Shown here: in pieces, positions 21,239 to 30,427 of the stretch
Numbering within the stretch: the stretch's first letter is position 1
Layout of the letters: each line of letters begins with the position of its first letter
Source: UBA6054 sp963975575
Lineage (GTDB): Bacteria > Planctomycetota > Phycisphaerae > Phycisphaerales > UBA1924
Assembly (NCBI GenBank): GCA_963975575.1
Contig: CAXBHL010000001.1
Location: 1,488,001-1,552,000, forward strand
DNA length: 64,000 bases
Reading direction: 5' to 3'
Translations under genes and position numbers: made by a program
Notes under the pieces: generated by a model
What the model was told of the DNA's origin: nothing
Seen by the model: only the letters and a program-made list of their open reading frames with translations
The model's database searches: none

Positions 21239-21583
21239 TGAGATTCTCCTTTCAGTTCAGTTCACAACCCCCGCGCATGACAAGTCACGCCGGGGAGCAC
21301 CCCGCCCGGCCCGCCGTCGGACCGAAGCCGCGGGGCCGCAGGTTGCAGCGTTCCGGGTAACCGCGTCAATCCGCGGCCCGCACCGCCCGCCGCCCCTTTC
21401 GGACAGCCGGCGACCACGGGATCCCCTCCCATCCCGGAACCAATGTCACCCTCACACGAGCCCATGAAGACGCCGTGAACACGCGGTGAAAGTCCGAAAA
21501 GACTGCCCCACCCGCCCGTCTGAGGCCCGAAACCACCCCCCCATCCGCACCCGTCGCGCCCCGCCCCGAGGCCCCGTCCGGCC
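21239..21583. other. Divergent intergenic region, no gene seen
   Basis: About 345 bp between the divergent Tyr/Asp-rich gene and atpC. It holds the Shine-Dalgarno sequence of the former and GC-rich, Pro/Arg-coding-like DNA. I see no RNA gene or convincing ORF. Promoters for both neighbours must lie here; the only fair candidate is a TACAGT hexamer at 21584-21589, facing atpC. Confidence 0.5.
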
Positions 21584-21618
21584 TACAGTTCGGGCCAAAT
21601 CACGGAGACCAGCCCGCC

Positions 21619-22059
21619 ATGGCCGACACCCTGCATTGCCGCCTTGTCACTCCCGACGCCGAACTTCTCTCCGAAGCCGTCACCTACGCCTCCGTCCCCG
21701 CCTGGGACGGCCTCATCGGCTTCCAGCCCGGCCGCGCACCCCTCGTCGCCCGCCTCGGCATGGGTGAACTCCGTCTGGACTTCCCCGCCGCCAAGGGCAG
21801 CGGCTCCCGCCACTACTTCATCGACCAGGGCTTCCTCAAAATGGGTGACGGCGAGCTGACCATCCTCGCCGAGAAGGCCGTCGCGGCCGAGCGGCTCGTC
21901 GAAGAAGACGCGAAAGCCGAGCTGGCCGCGGCCGAAGCCCGCACCATCCCCGCCGATGCCCCCGACCGCATGACCGCCCAGGAAAAGATCACCCACGAGC
22001 GCAACGCCGCCCGGACGAAGCTCCGCCTCGCCCAGTCCGCCAAGAGCCGTGGCATCTGA
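21619..22059 (+). CDS. atpC: F1Fo ATP synthase epsilon subunit, encoded apart from other atp genes
   Basis: A 146-residue protein with the epsilon-subunit beta-sandwich: LHCRLVTPDAELLSEAVTYASVPAWDGLIGFQPGRAPLVARLGMGELRL is split over residues 5-53, followed by FIDQGFLKMGDGELTILAEKA, then a C-terminal helical hairpin. It would couple the rotor to the catalytic F1 head and regulate ATP hydrolysis. The length is close to normal. A CGGAG sequence precedes the ATG. In most bacteria atpC follows atpD, but here neither neighbour is an ATP synthase gene. Confidence 0.92.
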   Translation: MADTLHCRLVTPDAELLSEAVTYASVPAWDGLIGFQPGRAPLVARLGMGELRLDFPAAKGSGSRHYFIDQGFLKMGDGELTILAEKAVAAERLVEEDAKAELAAAEARTIPADAPDRMTAQEKITHERNAARTKLRLAQSAKSRGI

Positions 22060-22060
22060 T

Positions 22061-22080
22061 CCCGCCGGGTAACCCCCCAT
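22061..22080 (+). repeat. Copy 1 of a 20-bp intergenic motif
   Basis: CCCGCCGGGTAACCCCCCAT lies two bases after the atpC stop. The same sequence with one mismatch occurs at 24255-24274 upstream of cardiolipin synthase. Function unknown. Confidence 0.6.
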
Positions 22081-22128
22081 CCATCCTGCGTCAGACCGCT
22101 CCCCTGACAGTTCGCGACAATTTCGCGA

Positions 22129-22156
22129 TTGCGTTGCGATGCCGCGCTGGTACATT
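22129..22156 (+). promoter_or_regulatory. Candidate promoter upstream of the dockerin-tailed protein
   Basis: TTGCGT (22129-22134), a 16-bp spacer and TACATT (22151-22156) form a reasonable sigma-70-type pair in an otherwise very GC-rich 347-bp intergenic region. The predicted leader to the ATG at 22407 is about 245 nt, long enough to contain regulation, though I see no recognisable riboswitch. Confidence 0.4.
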
Positions 22157-22406
22157 AAGCGTGCGCCCCCGGTTCACCCCGGACGGCGCTGCACGCGGCA
22201 TGCACGTGGGGTCCGCCGCACAGGAGTCCAACCGAATCCGACGCGCCGTTCACGCCCGCTGAACGGCCCGCCCGACGCCGACGACCCGCGCCCCTGCGGC
22301 GCGGTATGACGTGCGCGCGTCACAACAAAGTTCCTCCGGGCGTCCCTCGGTCCAAGCAGGACTGTCGGTCTTCGCCGAGGCCGTCCCACGCACAAGGAGT
22401 GACACC

Positions 22407-24173
22407 ATGAGGTGGCACGCAGCATTGTTCGCGGCCGTGATCGCCGCGCTCGTCTCGCCCGCCGCCGCGCAGGGCGATGCCTGTTCGACCGATTCCATCC
22501 AGCTCAACTCCGGTTTCCAGCACACCGGCAACGGAGGCGGAGCGGTCTACCCCATCGGTGCCCAGGACGCCTGGTACCGCATCCTCTACGACCCCGACCC
22601 CGGAACCACCGAGCCCCGCCCCGCCGGCGTGATCCAGAAGCACCCGGCCTGGGCCAACCCCGAGCCCAACACGCAATGGCTCGGCGCCTACCCCGGCTCC
22701 TCCGCCTCCATTAACGGCTTCTACGTCTTTGAGGTCTGCTTCTGCCTCCGCGAGGGCTTCCAGAACGTCACCCTCACCCTCGGCGCCAAGGCCGACGACG
22801 CCGTGGCCGTCTACCTCAACGAGACCCTCAACGACGTCATCACCAACGTCGCCACGCCCATCCTCCCCTCCGGCGACGGCTTCACCTCGCCCACCATCAC
22901 CACCATCCAGTTCACCGACCAGTCCCGCTTCCGTGTCGGACGCAACTGCCTGCTCTTCCGCGTCGAGAACCAGGGCGCCGTCGCCATGGGCCTCAACTCG
23001 CTCGTGACCGTCAGCTCGCCCAACGGCCTGGTCGAGGACCCGAGCTGCTGCTCCAACGGCTCGATCATCTCCGGTCAGAAGTGGAACGACCTCAACGGCG
23101 ACGGCGTCCGCGACACCGGCGAGCCCATCCTCCCCAACTGGCCCATCACCCTCAACCCCGGCGGGACGATCAACACCGACTCCAACGGGTACTACTACTT
23201 CATGGGCCTCACCCCCGGCGCGTACACCGTCACCGAGGGCTCCCAGAGCGGCTGGGTTCAGACCTTCCCCTCCTCCGGCCAGCACAACGTCAGCCTCGGC
23301 CTCAACGAGATCAAGGACCACCTCGACTTCGGCAACGTCTTCCGTCCCTGCGGCGAGATCATCGAGGAAACCATCATCTGCGTGCCGGATGACACCGGCT
23401 GGTCCGGCTGCTACGACTACACATTCGTTTTCAAGAACACCTCGGGCGTTCCCGTTTCCTACGTCCTCAACCCCGACCCCAACGCCACGCCCAACATCAT
23501 CCCACTCAACCCGCCCGTCCCCGACGGCGGAACCAGCGACCCCATCACCATCCGCATCTGCCCCCCGGCGGACGGCACCCCGTGCTACCCCATCCGGCTC
23601 ATCCTCGCCGACCAGTTCCTCGAGGAGTGCTGCCGCCTCGACGCCTGCATCGAACTGCCCGACTGCCACTGCGTCCAGTTCATCGACGTCTCGGTCGCCG
23701 GCCCCTCGCCGGACCTGCTCAACTATTCCGTCACGTTCTCATTCACCAACCTGACCCCCGACGTCCTCGAGCACATGTTCATCGTGCCCGAGCCGTTCGG
23801 CGCCTTCAACATCACGCCCAACTACTTCGACATCCCCGCCACCGGCCCGGGCCAGACCGCGGGGCCCTTCAAGTTCTTCGCCGGCCCCCTCGCCGCCGGT
23901 GAAGAGTACTGCGTCCGCGTGAGCGTCCACAACGAGGACCTCCAGGAGTGCTGCTCCATGGTCTTCTGCTTCACCGCGGCCGAGTCCGGCAACGGCCCGC
24001 CCGACTGCCGCGCCGACCTCAACGAGGACACCCAACTCAACTTCTACGACATCGCCCAGTTCATCGGCCTCTATGTGTCCCAGTCCGCCCTCGCCGACTG
24101 GAACGCCGACGGCCTGTTCAACTTCTTCGACATCCAGTCCTACCTCGGCGACTTCCTCGCCGGCTGCCCGTAA
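22407..24173 (+). CDS. Secreted SdrD B-like protein with C-terminal dockerin-like tail
   Basis: A 588-residue secreted protein. After a signal peptide (ALFAAVIAALVSPAAAQG) comes a beta-rich N-domain, an SdrD B-like module (about 218-312: ISGQKWNDLNGDGVRD, YYYFMGLTPGAYTVTE), two Cys-containing CARDB-like segments (about 315-525), and a dockerin-like end (about 530-588) with two EF-hand-like halves, CRADLNEDTQLNFYDIAQF and ADWNADGLFNFFDIQSYL, closing with GCP. That tail is typical of Phycisphaerales exoproteins and may mediate surface anchoring or sorting. AAGGAG upstream supports the ATG at 22407. A 10-bp stem terminator follows. Confidence 0.88.
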   Translation: MRWHAALFAAVIAALVSPAAAQGDACSTDSIQLNSGFQHTGNGGGAVYPIGAQDAWYRILYDPDPGTTEPRPAGVIQKHPAWANPEPNTQWLGAYPGSSASINGFYVFEVCFCLREGFQNVTLTLGAKADDAVAVYLNETLNDVITNVATPILPSGDGFTSPTITTIQFTDQSRFRVGRNCLLFRVENQGAVAMGLNSLVTVSSPNGLVEDPSCCSNGSIISGQKWNDLNGDGVRDTGEPILPNWPITLNPGGTINTDSNGYYYFMGLTPGAYTVTEGSQSGWVQTFPSSGQHNVSLGLNEIKDHLDFGNVFRPCGEIIEETIICVPDDTGWSGCYDYTFVFKNTSGVPVSYVLNPDPNATPNIIPLNPPVPDGGTSDPITIRICPPADGTPCYPIRLILADQFLEECCRLDACIELPDCHCVQFIDVSVAGPSPDLLNYSVTFSFTNLTPDVLEHMFIVPEPFGAFNITPNYFDIPATGPGQTAGPFKFFAGPLAAGEEYCVRVSVHNEDLQECCSMVFCFTAAESGNGPPDCRADLNEDTQLNFYDIAQFIGLYVSQSALADWNADGLFNFFDIQSYLGDFLAGCP

Positions 24174-24182
24174 CCCAACCCC

Positions 24183-24208
24183 CGGGCGGGCCCCAACAGG
24201 CCCGCCCG
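24183..24208 (+). terminator. Strong hairpin after the dockerin-tailed gene
   Basis: A perfect 10-bp stem, CGGGCGGGCC with GGCCCGCCCG, and a CCAACA loop, nine bases after the stop codon. There is no T tract, so it may be a T-less terminator or mRNA-stabilising hairpin. Confidence 0.65.
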
Positions 24209-24254
24209 GACTTCCGCCGCTCACGTAGAGTTTGTCCGACCGCCCGTGCTACGC

Positions 24255-24274
24255 CCCGCCGGGCAACCCCCCAT
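24255..24274 (+). repeat. Copy 2 of the 20-bp intergenic motif
   Basis: CCCGCCGGGCAACCCCCCAT, 15 bases before the cardiolipin synthase ATG, matches the copy at 22061-22080 at 19 of 20 positions. It could be an operator, but two copies are not enough to decide. Confidence 0.6.
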
Positions 24275-24289
24275 AGCATCCGGCGATCC

Positions 24290-25738
24290 ATGAACTGGAC
24301 CGCCCTCATCCCGGCCATCCTCTTCTTCCTCCACTGGGGCGCGGTCGCACTCGTCGCCCTCCGCGTCATCTCCAAGCGCCGCTCCCAGGGCGTCAGTCTC
24401 GCCTGGCTGGTCATCCTCGGTTGGATCCCCATCGCCGGCATCGTCCTCTACGTCTTCTTCGGCGAGTCCTGGCTCTCCCGCCGCCGCGCCCGACGCATGC
24501 AGGTGCTCGAGGCCGCCGCCCGCGCCCGCTTCGAGGCCCTCGACCCATTCGCGGCCACCGAAGATCCCACCAAGCGACCCTTCCTCGCCCCACTCAACCG
24601 CCTCGCCCGCAAGTCCAGCATCATCCCCGCCCTGTCCGACAACAAACTCGAACTCCTCGACGACGCCGACGCCTTATTCCCCGCCCTCCTCGAAGAGATT
24701 GAAAGGGCCGAACGCACAATCAGCCTGCTCTTTTACATCTACGAGCCCGGCGGCCGCGTCGACCAAGTCACCCAGGCCCTCGCCGCCGCGGCCAAACGCG
24801 GCGTCCACGTCCGCGTCCTCGCCGACGCCGTCGGCTCCGCCGCCTTCTTCGCCGGCAAGCAGGACAACTTCCTCCGCGCCGCCGGCGCCGACGTCCGCGC
24901 CTCGCTCCCGGTCAACCCCGCCCGCGCCTTCGTCTCCCGGATCGACCTGCGCAACCACCGCAAACTGGCAGTGTTCGACGGCCACACCGCCATCACCGGC
25001 AGCATGAATCTGGCCGACCCGAAGTTCTTCAAGCAGCACGCCGGCGTCGGCCCCTGGGTCGACATCATGGCCCGCGTCCGCGGCCCCGCCGTCAACGCCC
25101 TCGACCTCATCTTCGCCCTGGACTGGTGCGTCGAATCCCCCGACGACTCGCTCCACGCCGAACGCCCCTCCGAGCCCGTCCCCGCCGGCGACACCGCCAT
25201 CCAGATCCTCTCCTCCGGCCCCGGCGACAACCCCGACGACCTCCGCCGCGTACTCCTCCAGTCGATCTACTCCGCCCGCGAGGAACTCGTCATCTCCACC
25301 CCCTACTTCGTGCCCGACGACACCATGCTCACCGCCCTGATCACCGCCGCCCAACGCGGCGTGTCCGTCACTCTCATCGTCCCCGAGCGCGTCGACTCCC
25401 GCTTCGTCCGCCACGCCGCCCGGTCCTACTACGACGACCTGCTCAAGGCCGGCGTCGGCGTCCGCCTCTTCCGCCCCGGCCTGCTCCACGCCAAGACGGC
25501 CGTCATCGACCGCCGCCTGGTTCTGATCGGCTCGGCCAACATGGACCGCCGGTCCCTGTGGATCAACTTCGAACTCTCGATCTTCGCCCACGACGAGGAG
25601 ACCGCCGAACAGCTCCGCTACATCCAGCAGCGCTACATCGCCCAGTCCCGCAACCTCAACGACGAGGCCTGGCACAAACGCCACGTCCTCACCCGCCTCG
25701 TCGACAACGCCGCCCAACTCCTCGCCCCGATCCTCTAA
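24290..25738 (+). CDS. cls: Cardiolipin synthase (phospholipase D superfamily)
   Basis: A 482-residue inner-membrane enzyme that joins two phosphatidylglycerol molecules or a PG/PE pair to make cardiolipin. Two N-terminal transmembrane helices (about 3-20 and 35-58) precede a linker and two PLD catalytic halves. HKD motifs are complete: HRKLAVFDG near 222 with GSMN after it, and HAKTAVIDRRLVLIGSANMDRRS near 399. Length and order match bacterial ClsA. The ATG at 24290 gives the correct membrane start; a longer frame through the upstream gene is a shadow. It is transcribed alone. Confidence 0.93.
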   Translation: MNWTALIPAILFFLHWGAVALVALRVISKRRSQGVSLAWLVILGWIPIAGIVLYVFFGESWLSRRRARRMQVLEAAARARFEALDPFAATEDPTKRPFLAPLNRLARKSSIIPALSDNKLELLDDADALFPALLEEIERAERTISLLFYIYEPGGRVDQVTQALAAAAKRGVHVRVLADAVGSAAFFAGKQDNFLRAAGADVRASLPVNPARAFVSRIDLRNHRKLAVFDGHTAITGSMNLADPKFFKQHAGVGPWVDIMARVRGPAVNALDLIFALDWCVESPDDSLHAERPSEPVPAGDTAIQILSSGPGDNPDDLRRVLLQSIYSAREELVISTPYFVPDDTMLTALITAAQRGVSVTLIVPERVDSRFVRHAARSYYDDLLKAGVGVRLFRPGLLHAKTAVIDRRLVLIGSANMDRRSLWINFELSIFAHDEETAEQLRYIQQRYIAQSRNLNDEAWHKRHVLTRLVDNAAQLLAPIL

Positions 25739-26082
25739 CCCCTATCCAAGCCGAGGTGCGTAAGCACCCGGTCACGGCGACGAATCGGCCAAAGCAACCC
25801 CATCCCTCCCCGGCGGAGGGCTTCCAGCCCTCCGTTCGAGCGCTACTCAAACCCAAGCCCAGACCCAATCCCCAAACGGGCCGCGCCCAACAGGAAGCGG
25901 GCGCAAACCTCACCCGAACACCCTCGCCTCCCCGCCACGCCTGCGGCTATCGCTGTTCAAGAACCAAAACCAACAACCCCACCCGACCACCGAACCACGC
26001 CAACTCTCCACCTCGTCCCAACCTCGCCCAATCGCAAGCACAGGCCCCCCGTGCATTCGCAGCGATCCGCCCAGTAAACCAC
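25739..26082. other. Noncoding stretch, nothing recognised
   Basis: About 344 bp between cardiolipin synthase and the 67-bp repeat. It is rich in C, A and CCA/ACC runs on the plus strand and reads only as proline/threonine low complexity. No gene, RNA or hairpin is convincing. It may mark the left edge of the transposon-derived region. Confidence 0.5.
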
Positions 26083-26149
26083 AAAGCCCGCGTCCAACCG
26101 GACACGGGCCTCGCAACGCCCCGAGCACAACGGTTTCAAACCGTTAGAT
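26083..26149 (-). repeat. 67-bp palindromic repeat, copy A
   Basis: About 62 of 67 positions match copy B at 34102-34168, in the same orientation. It combines a terminator-like hairpin (GCCCGTGTCC / GGACGCGGGC on the minus strand, then TTT) with a perfect 17-nt palindrome AACGGTTTCAAACCGTT. Weaker similarity to copy B continues to about 26180, where the transposase remnant begins. Confidence 0.85.
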
Positions 26150-26179
26150 GGTCCCTTGGTGGGCTGGAAACGGGGTGTT

Positions 26180-26612
26180 CCGGCCGCGGCGTGCGTGACG
26201 GGGAAGATCGAGAAGGCGGGACCGCGGCCGACTACCTTTGTCCTCAGGGACAACGACAGCAAGCTCGAGGGCGGGTTCGATGCAGAGCTGGCCATCCAGG
26301 GGATCCAAGCGGAGCGGCTGCCGATCTCCGGGCCCTGCTTGTGCAACGCACACATGGCGCGGTGGATCCAGTCGCTTCGGCCAAGTGTGCCTGGACCACT
26401 TTGTCCCGGGTAGGCTGCGGCATCTGGACCGTCTTGAGGCAGAAAACATCGAGCACTGCGTCCGGGAAGGGCCGCACCAAGAATCGAGGCACCGATTTTG
26501 CTCGGTGACTTGCGAACAGGCGGGCACGCCCCCCCCCGGGGGGACGAGGATGAGGTAGTCTGCCGGGTCAGGCCGGGCGGTGCACTCAGACACTACGAAC
26601 GGCGATCGGCGA
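26180..26612 (+). pseudogene. Decayed DDE transposase, 3' portion only
   Basis: Similarity to the 3' half of the transposase at 34428-35503 begins at about GCGGCGTGCGTG and continues, with many substitutions and frame breaks, to CACTACGAACGGCG. Recognisable pieces include the second acidic motif (VLRDNDSKLEGGFD), NAHMARWIQSLR and a degraded copy of the C-terminal GRPHQ region. The HTH and first catalytic Asp are missing, so it is a deleted, non-functional relic. Confidence 0.85.
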
Positions 26613-26682
26613 CCAAAATAGGGGCAAAGACAGGGATGCACGCTTCTGGCACCACATGCTGCAACCCCTCCAGCTCACTTTG

Positions 26683-27204
26683 TCACTCCAGAATCGGCTT
26701 CGCGGATCCCACGATCTTCGAGCCGTCGGGCTTCTCGATCTCGATCCACCACATAACGTTTTCGGGCAAGGGATTGGGAGCCATGGCGTGAACGTCGTAG
26801 TCGTTGTGAGCGGGTGCATAGTCAGCCCTGCCCACGAACGAGAGCGTCCGATCCTCGATGCCGATCCACGCGCGGACAATGGTCGCGCCGTTGTCGTTGT
26901 ACGGCAGTTTCACCACAAGGTGGCTCTCCTGGCCGGCCTTGACGGCGCCGTGACCCTGGGACAGCTCGACGGTCATGTCGCCGATCAGAGTGGGCTCGAG
27001 CGCGACCTCGTCGTGCTCGTGTTCCTCAGCGTCCATGGGCGCGTCCGCCGCATGATCGTCATGGACAGAGCCGTCCGCGTGCGTGTGGGTGTCCGCCGCA
27101 CCGGCGTGCTGGTCGCCCGAGCCGGACTCGCCGCAGCCACCCACGGCCAGACTGATGGCAGCGAGGAACGCAAGGCTGAACGTGGTCGGAATGATGGGTT
27201 TCAT
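26683..27204 (-). CDS. His-rich lipoprotein of the metal efflux operon
   Basis: A 173-residue lipoprotein: the signal sequence ends in LAVGGC (Cys at about 24), followed by a His/Asp/Glu-rich metal-binding-like stretch (HTHADGSVHDDHAAD ... EEHEHDE, about 33-62) and a compact beta-rich domain (about 65-173) ending VMWWIEIEKPDGSKIVGSAKP. AAAAGGAG eight bases upstream supports the ATG at 27204. It is the last gene after cusA-like, 43 bp downstream. A periplasmic metal buffer or chaperone for the pump is likely; the domain is not one I can name. Confidence 0.8.
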   Translation of the reverse strand: MKPIIPTTFSLAFLAAISLAVGGCGESGSGDQHAGAADTHTHADGSVHDDHAADAPMDAEEHEHDEVALEPTLIGDMTVELSQGHGAVKAGQESHLVVKLPYNDNGATIVRAWIGIEDRTLSFVGRADYAPAHNDYDVHAMAPNPLPENVMWWIEIEKPDGSKIVGSAKPILE

Positions 27205-27247
27205 GGTCAGTTCTCCTTTTCTGATGATGGTAACTCGTGGAGGGTGT

Positions 27248-30200
27248 TCAGGACGCTTCCGCACCGTGCGGAACTTTGAGGCGGTGAATGGCGGCATACC
27301 CCGCGGGCACGACGACGAGGTTCAAGAAAGTCGATGTCAGCAGGCCGCCGAGGATGACGACCGACAGGGGGGCGAGGATCTCGTTGCCCGGCTTGTCGCC
27401 CTTGAGGATGATCGGGATCAGGGCCAGCGCGGCGGTCAGGGCGGTCATGAGGATCGGCACGAGCCGCTCCATGGAGCCCTGCACGATCGCCTCGTGCATC
27501 GGAACGCCCTCCTCGGTCATCAGGTGCTTGTAGTGGTTGACAAGCAGGATGCCGTTGCGGACCGCGATCCCGAAGAGCGTGATGAACCCGACCAGGCTGG
27601 CGATCGAGATCACCGGGGCGGTGTAGTCCCCGACACCAAAGAGTGCGAGGGCATTTGAGAATGGATTGGGCGACTCTGTGAGGAAGATCGCCAAGATGCC
27701 GCCGATGAGCGCCAGCGGCAGATTGACCAGCACGAGCAGCGACACCCGCAAAGACCCGATGGCGAGGTTGAGCAGCACGACCATCACCAGCACGACAAGC
27801 CCGCTGAACAGCCCGATCGTGCGGCTGGCCGACTGCTGGGCCTCGAACTGGCCGCCGTATTGCACGGTATACCCGTGCCGCTGCACGATCGGGTCGACCC
27901 GATCCCGGACCTGCGTGACCAGGTGCCCGAGATTCGATCCCTGTGCGACATTGAGCGAGACAACCGCTTTGCGCTGGGCATTCTCCCTGGCGATCAGATT
28001 GGAGGCCATCTCCGGTCCGATGACCGCGACCTCATCAAGTCGGACCAACGCCCCGCCTTGCCCGCGAAGCACCAGGTTCTTCAGGTCCCGGACGGTGGCC
28101 CGCTCCTCGTCATCGAGCCGGACCACCAGCGAGTAGCGACGCACGCCCTCGTTCACCTCCGCAACCCGCACGCCGAAGATCGCGTTGCGGACCTGCTCCG
28201 CCGCGGAGCGCGGTGTCAGCCCGTAGGCGGCCAGTTCCGCCGGTTGATACTCCACCGGGAGGGACTGGATCATCACTTCACGGTTGGCCGCGACATCGCG
28301 CGCCCCGGGAAGCGGTTTGAGCGCCGCTTCGATTTCCTTGGCGATGGCGCGGAGAACATCAAGGTCGTCGCCGTACACACTGATCGCGATCGCCGCGGGC
28401 GTGCCCGACAGGATGTGGCTCAGCCTGTGCTCGATCGGCTGGCCGATGTTGGTGGTGATGCCGGGAACACGCTCCAGGATCTGAGAGATCTGCTCCCGCA
28501 CGACAATGCCGTCGAACCCGGGAAGCACGGTGACGTCGATCTCGGAGTTGCTGACCGGCTCGGCGTGTTCGTCGCGCTCGGCACGTCCCGTTCTCCGGGT
28601 GACACTCTTGACCCCCTCGACCGCCAGGAGTTGCTGCTCGATCGCCGAGGCCATGCGGTCGCTCGCCACGAGCGAAGTGCCGGGAGGGGCGAAGAGCCCC
28701 ACGGTGAAGGTGCCCTCGTTGAACTCGGGCAGAAACGAGGTGCCGAAGGTGGAGGCGAGCCACAGAGCGAGAGCCGTCGCGACGGCCGCGAGGGACAGGA
28801 CGAGCACCCGCAACCGGATCGCCAGCCGAACAGTGGGCCCATAGAACCTTTTCAGAAAGCGGACAAGGAACGCGTCCGTTGAGTTACCCGTGCCTGGCTT
28901 CGCGTGCAGCATGTAGCGGCACATCGCCGGGGTGACGGTGAGGGCGACCACCAGCGACGCCATGATCGAGACCACGAACGCGACGCCGAGCGGACGGAAG
29001 AACCGGCCCTCGATGCCTTCCAGAAACATGAGCGGCAGGAAGACGAGGGCGATGATGATGGTCGCGAAGACCATCGCCGGCCGGATCTCGTTGCTCGCGT
29101 CGAAGATGACCTTCAGCTTCGGCTGCCGCTCACGCTCCGGCCTTGTCGCATTCTGCTTCATTCTGCGGAAGACGTTCTCGACATCGATGATCGCGTCATC
29201 CACAAGGCTCCCGACGGCGATCGCCAGCCCGCCCAGGGTCATCACGTTGATGGTCTCACCCATCCAATCGAGGACCAGCAGAGCCACGGCGAGCGAGAGC
29301 GGCAGTGCGGTGAGCGTGATGATCGTGGTGCGAAGATTGAGCAGAAAGAGCAGCAGGATCACCGAGACAATGATCGCCGCATCTCGCAGGGCGTGGAAGA
29401 CGTTGCTCACCGAGAGATCGATGAAATCGCCCTGCCGGAAGATCTGCCGATTCACTTCTACACCCGCCGGCAACGACGGCTCCAGAGCGTCGAGCATCGC
29501 GTCGATCTGCTCGGTGATGACCAGCGTGTTCGTGCCGGGGGCCTTCTGGATGGTCATCACCACCGCGGGCAGCCCGCCGTCGGCGCCGGTCCCCCGCTTG
29601 GGCGCGGGGCCGAGTCGAACATCGGCGACCTGACCAATGGTCACAGGAGCACCGTCGTGATACTTGATCACCGTGCCGGCGATATCGGCCACGGACCGAA
29701 CCCGTCCACTCTGACGGATCGGCAGTTCGAGACTGTCCACGTCCGGTAGATAGCCAGCACTGAGGGTGCTGTGGGCCTGATTTGCGGCCGCGATCACGTC
29801 ATCGACCGTCAGGTCGTACAGCCGGAGGTTCTCCTGCTGGACGAGCACCTGATACTCGGGCAGTTCGCCGCCGATGACCGAGACCTGGGACACGCCCGCG
29901 ACCGCGAGCAGCTTGTTCCGCAGGTCGTACTCGGAGTAGGCCCGCAGTTCGAGCGGCGGCACGGTGCCCGACGGTGACGACACCGCCAGAAGCATGATCT
30001 CGCCGGTGATGCTGGTGATCGGCGTCATCTCGGCGTGGGCATCGGGCGGGAGTTCCTCCCGGACGGAGTCGAGTCGTTCGGAGACGAGCTGCCGGGCCCG
30101 GTAGATGTCCATGCCCCAGTCGAACTCGACGTAAGCGATGGACAGGCCGATCGCGCTGCTCGTCCGCACGCGACGGACGCCCGGGATGCCGTTGACCGAA

Positions 30201-30412
30201 GTTTCGATCGGAAATGTGACGTACTGCTCCACCTCGTCCGCCGCGAGGCCGGGTGCCTCGGTCATGATGACCACCGTCGGCGCGTTGAGTTCGGGAAAGA
30301 CGTCGACGGGCGTTTGTGGGATACGGAACGCCGCGAACGCGAGCAGGACGCCCGCGAGCACGAGCACGAGCGCGGCGTGATCGAGCGAGAACTGAATGAG
30401 TCGCTTCAGCAT
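27248..30412 (-). CDS. CusA/CzcA-type heavy-metal RND efflux pump
   Basis: A 1,054-residue inner-membrane pump of the heavy-metal-efflux RND family: an N-terminal helix, large periplasmic loops (about 35-340 and 560-870) and two blocks of transmembrane helices. Proton-relay acidic residues are visible in TM4 (GSLVDDAIIDVENVFRRM). It would export Cu/Ag or Zn/Co/Cd/Ni from the periplasm to the outside with the adaptor and channel encoded upstream; the metal cannot be assigned confidently. The gap to the adaptor gene is 15 bp. Confidence 0.94.
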   Translation of the reverse strand: MLKRLIQFSLDHAALVLVLAGVLLAFAAFRIPQTPVDVFPELNAPTVVIMTEAPGLAADEVEQYVTFPIETSVNGIPGVRRVRTSSAIGLSIAYVEFDWGMDIYRARQLVSERLDSVREELPPDAHAEMTPITSITGEIMLLAVSSPSGTVPPLELRAYSEYDLRNKLLAVAGVSQVSVIGGELPEYQVLVQQENLRLYDLTVDDVIAAANQAHSTLSAGYLPDVDSLELPIRQSGRVRSVADIAGTVIKYHDGAPVTIGQVADVRLGPAPKRGTGADGGLPAVVMTIQKAPGTNTLVITEQIDAMLDALEPSLPAGVEVNRQIFRQGDFIDLSVSNVFHALRDAAIIVSVILLLFLLNLRTTIITLTALPLSLAVALLVLDWMGETINVMTLGGLAIAVGSLVDDAIIDVENVFRRMKQNATRPERERQPKLKVIFDASNEIRPAMVFATIIIALVFLPLMFLEGIEGRFFRPLGVAFVVSIMASLVVALTVTPAMCRYMLHAKPGTGNSTDAFLVRFLKRFYGPTVRLAIRLRVLVLSLAAVATALALWLASTFGTSFLPEFNEGTFTVGLFAPPGTSLVASDRMASAIEQQLLAVEGVKSVTRRTGRAERDEHAEPVSNSEIDVTVLPGFDGIVVREQISQILERVPGITTNIGQPIEHRLSHILSGTPAAIAISVYGDDLDVLRAIAKEIEAALKPLPGARDVAANREVMIQSLPVEYQPAELAAYGLTPRSAAEQVRNAIFGVRVAEVNEGVRRYSLVVRLDDEERATVRDLKNLVLRGQGGALVRLDEVAVIGPEMASNLIARENAQRKAVVSLNVAQGSNLGHLVTQVRDRVDPIVQRHGYTVQYGGQFEAQQSASRTIGLFSGLVVLVMVVLLNLAIGSLRVSLLVLVNLPLALIGGILAIFLTESPNPFSNALALFGVGDYTAPVISIASLVGFITLFGIAVRNGILLVNHYKHLMTEEGVPMHEAIVQGSMERLVPILMTALTAALALIPIILKGDKPGNEILAPLSVVILGGLLTSTFLNLVVVPAGYAAIHRLKVPHGAEAS

Positions 30413-30427
30413 GAGACCTCGCTCCTT

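Noticed and set aside
22320..23669. A long Val/Gly/Glu-rich frame antisense to the dockerin-tailed protein
   Set aside because: It is a codon-bias shadow of the sense gene, which has a signal peptide, modules and a ribosome-binding site.
26083..26149. The 67-bp repeat as a functional tRNA-Ser gene
   Set aside because: The anticodon-arm-like palindrome is present, but no acceptor stem or D arm could be paired, and the 3' half folds as a terminator-like hairpin.
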